DNA from: JAHDFB01 sp965658745 | GTDB taxonomy: Bacteria; Bacteroidota; Bacteroidia; Chitinophagales; Saprospiraceae | Length of the DNA stretch: 64,000 nt | Reading direction: 5' to 3' | Assembly: GCA_965658745.1 (NCBI GenBank) | Contig: CBFHTK010000005.1 | Coordinates: 1 to 64,000 of the forward strand | Shown here: piece by piece, positions 61,919 to 64,000 of the stretch | Layout of the letters: every line of letters begins with the position of its first letter | How positions within the stretch are numbered: position 1 is the stretch's first letter | Program-made: the position numbers and the translations under genes | The notes under the pieces: generated by a model | What the model saw: only the letters and a program-made list of their open reading frames with translations | What the model was told of the DNA's origin: nothing | The model's database searches: none

Positions 61919-64000
61919 CTAGTGGCCACATCCTATTGGTGAACCTGGCGGTGTTTTAATCTCTTCAGCGAGTTTTGGATAATTACCTTCTCTCCAGAAA
62001 TCTCCTAACAAGTAGAACCAATACCCTGAAGACTTCTGATTATTTTCAAAAGTTTTTAAGGTCTCATAAATTGCTATTCTCGCATTCACAGAAGTGACTT
62101 TATGAGTAAAAGCATGCATCAGATAACTCAAATACACGTATTGTGCCACATCTCGGTAAACACCTGAGAAGCTGGTAATTCCACTTTCAATTCTGGCAAA
62201 ATAATCTTTGAGCGAAAAGGACCCGTAAGTTTTACTTTGATACATTATACGATTCATCCTCTCCGGAACAAGCATCATAGACAATGTATGATTTAAGCTT
62301 ATGCTTGCAGCTTGATCTGGGTCAAAGACTAAACCCATATTTCCTCTAATTGACTCTCTTGTTGAGCCATACCCAGGAACAGCAGGTGGAATCAAAGAAG
62401 AAACATCTGTTGGATTCAAGAATTTCTCCGATAAGGTTGAGATAAGAGCATCAATTGCTTCCCATTGTTCATCTTCTGGCACTGATTCAAATTGCAATTT
62501 CGACCCTGATCCTTTCACTCCGTAGTTATATTCATATCCACCAATTGCTTTCGACACCGCTTCGACTTGGTAGCGATGCATCATGTATATAGGTGTCCAT
62601 ACTTTTTCCAGTTCGCTGTAGGGAATTCCTCCTAAAATACTATTCTCTCCGATTTTTGATAGTGCAATCGATCGTATTTCACTAAGGTGATTCAGTTCGT
62701 CAACTGGACTATTCGAGTTATCCCAAAGGTGCGCATGTGAATGAGCTCCAGATTTAGGTCGTGCGTCGCTATCTGTAATATATTTAAAGTCTTCCAAAGC
62801 AGATTTTCTGATAATTGACTCAAGGAGTTCCTCTTCTGTTTCACCCGCGTTTGGTAATTGATACCCATACTTAATCGTTTGAATATCCCAAAGCCCAATC
62901 TTGTCATCATATGCTTCACTAAGGTCTACTTGCCCTTCTACCAAATTGATCTTTGGATGAGGATAATCCATCACAGAAGCTCTATTTTGAGTGCTTGCCG
63001 CAAAATTATGTGCTAGTCCGATTGTATGACCAACTTCGTGTGCTGCCAATTGTCTTAGTCTCGCCAATGCAACTTCTTTCATAGGGTTTTTACCTTCCCA
63101 AGACCATTCGTCATCAAAAGGAGACAAAAGACCCTGCATGATCAGATAATCTTGTCGAACTCTCAATGAACCAAGAGAAACATGACCCTTTATGATTTCC
63201 CCTGTGCGAGGATCAGCCACCATAGCGCCGTATGACCAACCACGTGTACTTCTATGTACCCATTGAATCATATTATATCGAACATCAAGTGGGTCTGCTC
63301 CTTCTGGAAGTTCCTTTATTTGAAATGCGTTTTCAAAACCTGCTTCTTTGAACGCATCGTCCCACCAGGCAGCTCCATCCATGAGAGCTGACTTAATCGG
63401 TTCAGGACAACCAGCATCTATATAGTATACAATTGGTTCAATTGGCTCACTCACATCTTGATCTGGATTTTTCTTCTCTAACCTATGCCGATAAATATAG
63501 CGTTGCGTTAAATCTTCTTCGATTGGAACCGCATAATCTTGATAGGACATGGGAAAATAACCACAAGCAGGATGAAACTTCCTTGGCTTATATTTATCAT
63601 CCGGAAGTCTTACGAAGCTATGATGAACACCTAGGCTAAAGCTTCTAGAATCGGCAACAACAGACCGTAGATTTCTTCCACTTGGTTCGCCGACAAACGT
63701 AACGATCGCCTCAAATTCGGTATTCTCTGGAAAGGATTTACACCTTAATGGATCCACGACCGATCGATTAGCATTAAACTTGTAACTTCCTTGCTTTTGT
63801 CGCTTTAGATTCTGTACGACACCATGCGCATCTGATACTATGAAGCTTGTAATATCAATTTTGTAGACCTCATTCTCACTTTCAATAATCTTAAAAGCCT
63901 CAATCGTCGATCTAGCAAAAGCTTCCTTTACCGATTTCGCCTCAAGCGGGTTATCACTAATCGCCCGATAATCTAAATTATCCTCGACGAGAAGTAATTT
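61919..64000 (-). CDS. Zinc-dependent metalloprotease (DUF5117/DUF5118 type), 5' end outside window
   Basis: The frame is open to the right edge (the edge codon is a clean AAA), so the start lies beyond 64000; 694 codons are seen. RQLAAHEVGHTIGLAHNFAAS contains the zincin motif HEVGH-x5-H, and nearby MDYPHPKI looks like the Met-turn of metzincins. N-terminal to it, RSFSLGVHHSFVRLPDDKYKPRKFHPACGYFP and YYIDAGCPEPIKSALMDGAAWWDDAFKEAGF are landmarks of the Bacteroidota DUF5117 metalloproteases. It should be a secreted or periplasmic protease. The missing N-terminus probably carries the signal peptide. Confidence 0.88.
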   Translation of the reverse strand, partial: KLLLVEDNLDYRAISDNPLEAKSVKEAFARSTIEAFKIIESENEVYKIDITSFIVSDAHGVVQNLKRQKQGSYKFNANRSVVDPLRCKSFPENTEFEAIVTFVGEPSGRNLRSVVADSRSFSLGVHHSFVRLPDDKYKPRKFHPACGYFPMSYQDYAVPIEEDLTQRYIYRHRLEKKNPDQDVSEPIEPIVYYIDAGCPEPIKSALMDGAAWWDDAFKEAGFENAFQIKELPEGADPLDVRYNMIQWVHRSTRGWSYGAMVADPRTGEIIKGHVSLGSLRVRQDYLIMQGLLSPFDDEWSWEGKNPMKEVALARLRQLAAHEVGHTIGLAHNFAASTQNRASVMDYPHPKINLVEGQVDLSEAYDDKIGLWDIQTIKYGYQLPNAGETEEELLESIIRKSALEDFKYITDSDARPKSGAHSHAHLWDNSNSPVDELNHLSEIRSIALSKIGENSILGGIPYSELEKVWTPIYMMHRYQVEAVSKAIGGYEYNYGVKGSGSKLQFESVPEDEQWEAIDALISTLSEKFLNPTDVSSLIPPAVPGYGSTRESIRGNMGLVFDPDQAASISLNHTLSMMLVPERMNRIMYQSKTYGSFSLKDYFARIESGITSFSGVYRDVAQYVYLSYLMHAFTHKVTSVNARIAIYETLKTFENNQKSSGYWFYLLGDFWREGNYPKLAEEIKTPPGSPIGCGH

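Noticed and set aside
1..64000. CRISPR array, integrase, prophage or complete insertion sequence
   Set aside because: No regularly spaced repeats, transposase, integrase or phage structural gene was seen on either strand.

Overview
The window looks like a chromosomal scaffold from an AT-rich member of the Bacteroidota, probably a marine or environmental cytophagal or saprospiral lineage. The evidence is a secreted protein ending in a type IX secretion (gliding-motility/CHU_C type) sorting domain at the left edge, a TTTG-N19-TAnnTTTG promoter in front of the ribosomal cluster, one str-S10-spc-alpha supercluster that lacks tuf, and several Bacteroidota-type families (permuted papain-like DUF6695, DUF819, DUF5117-type metalloprotease). 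A 335-base run of N at 47954-48288 shows this is a scaffold with an assembly gap.

Layout. 1-3899: a large surface protein of tandem Ig/PKD-like modules on the minus strand, running off the left edge. 4208-4459: tRNA-Asp and tRNA-Thr, each with its own terminator. 4546-5628: a flavin amine oxidase. 5848-11017: a mutagenesis-type cassette, with an XRE-S24 (LexA/UmuD-like) repressor divergent from a dinB-dnaE pair whose stop and start codons abut. 11785-13754: acetaldehyde dehydrogenase and 4-hydroxy-2-oxovalerate aldolase. 13766-14227: a repeat island including an imperfect 180-bp palindrome that abuts a small membrane-protein ORF. 14507-18060: a frameshifted acyl-CoA ligase and a secreted subtilase. 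18279-36566: 29 ribosomal-protein genes plus fusA, secY, map, infA and rpoA, all on the minus strand behind one recognisable promoter. 36855-49539: a SSAT-like acetyltransferase, a prenyl synthase coupled to a DUF6695 gene, an amidohydrolase lipoprotein, tRNA-Ala, glgB, a TPR-like lipoprotein, folB and two tandem POT peptide transporters. 49546-55005: a small zinc-ribbon membrane protein, a PdeM-like phosphoesterase, intergenic repeats, tRNA-Phe, a sterol-desaturase-family protein, two small heat-shock proteins and an RDD protein. 55102-59274: an aromatic amino-acid operon (prephenate dehydratase, aminotransferase, prephenate dehydrogenase, DAHP synthase-chorismate mutase) preceded by a leader. 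59656-64000: a DUF819 transporter, a GDSL lipoprotein and a zinc metalloprotease running off the right edge.

The strongest new observation is the leader of the aromatic operon. A 26-codon ORF has nine aromatic codons out of ten (codons 10-19). It is followed by a perfect 12-bp terminator hairpin and a competing antiterminator pairing, which is the complete logic of ribosome-mediated transcription attenuation in a phylum where it is little described. Other notable signals are a dispersed intergenic repeat family with a conserved-loop hairpin that keeps both arms complementary between copies, a MITE-like long palindrome with a half copy 40 kb away, and a short palindrome (TTTTGGGC-N4-GCCC type) that recurs inside and between genes.
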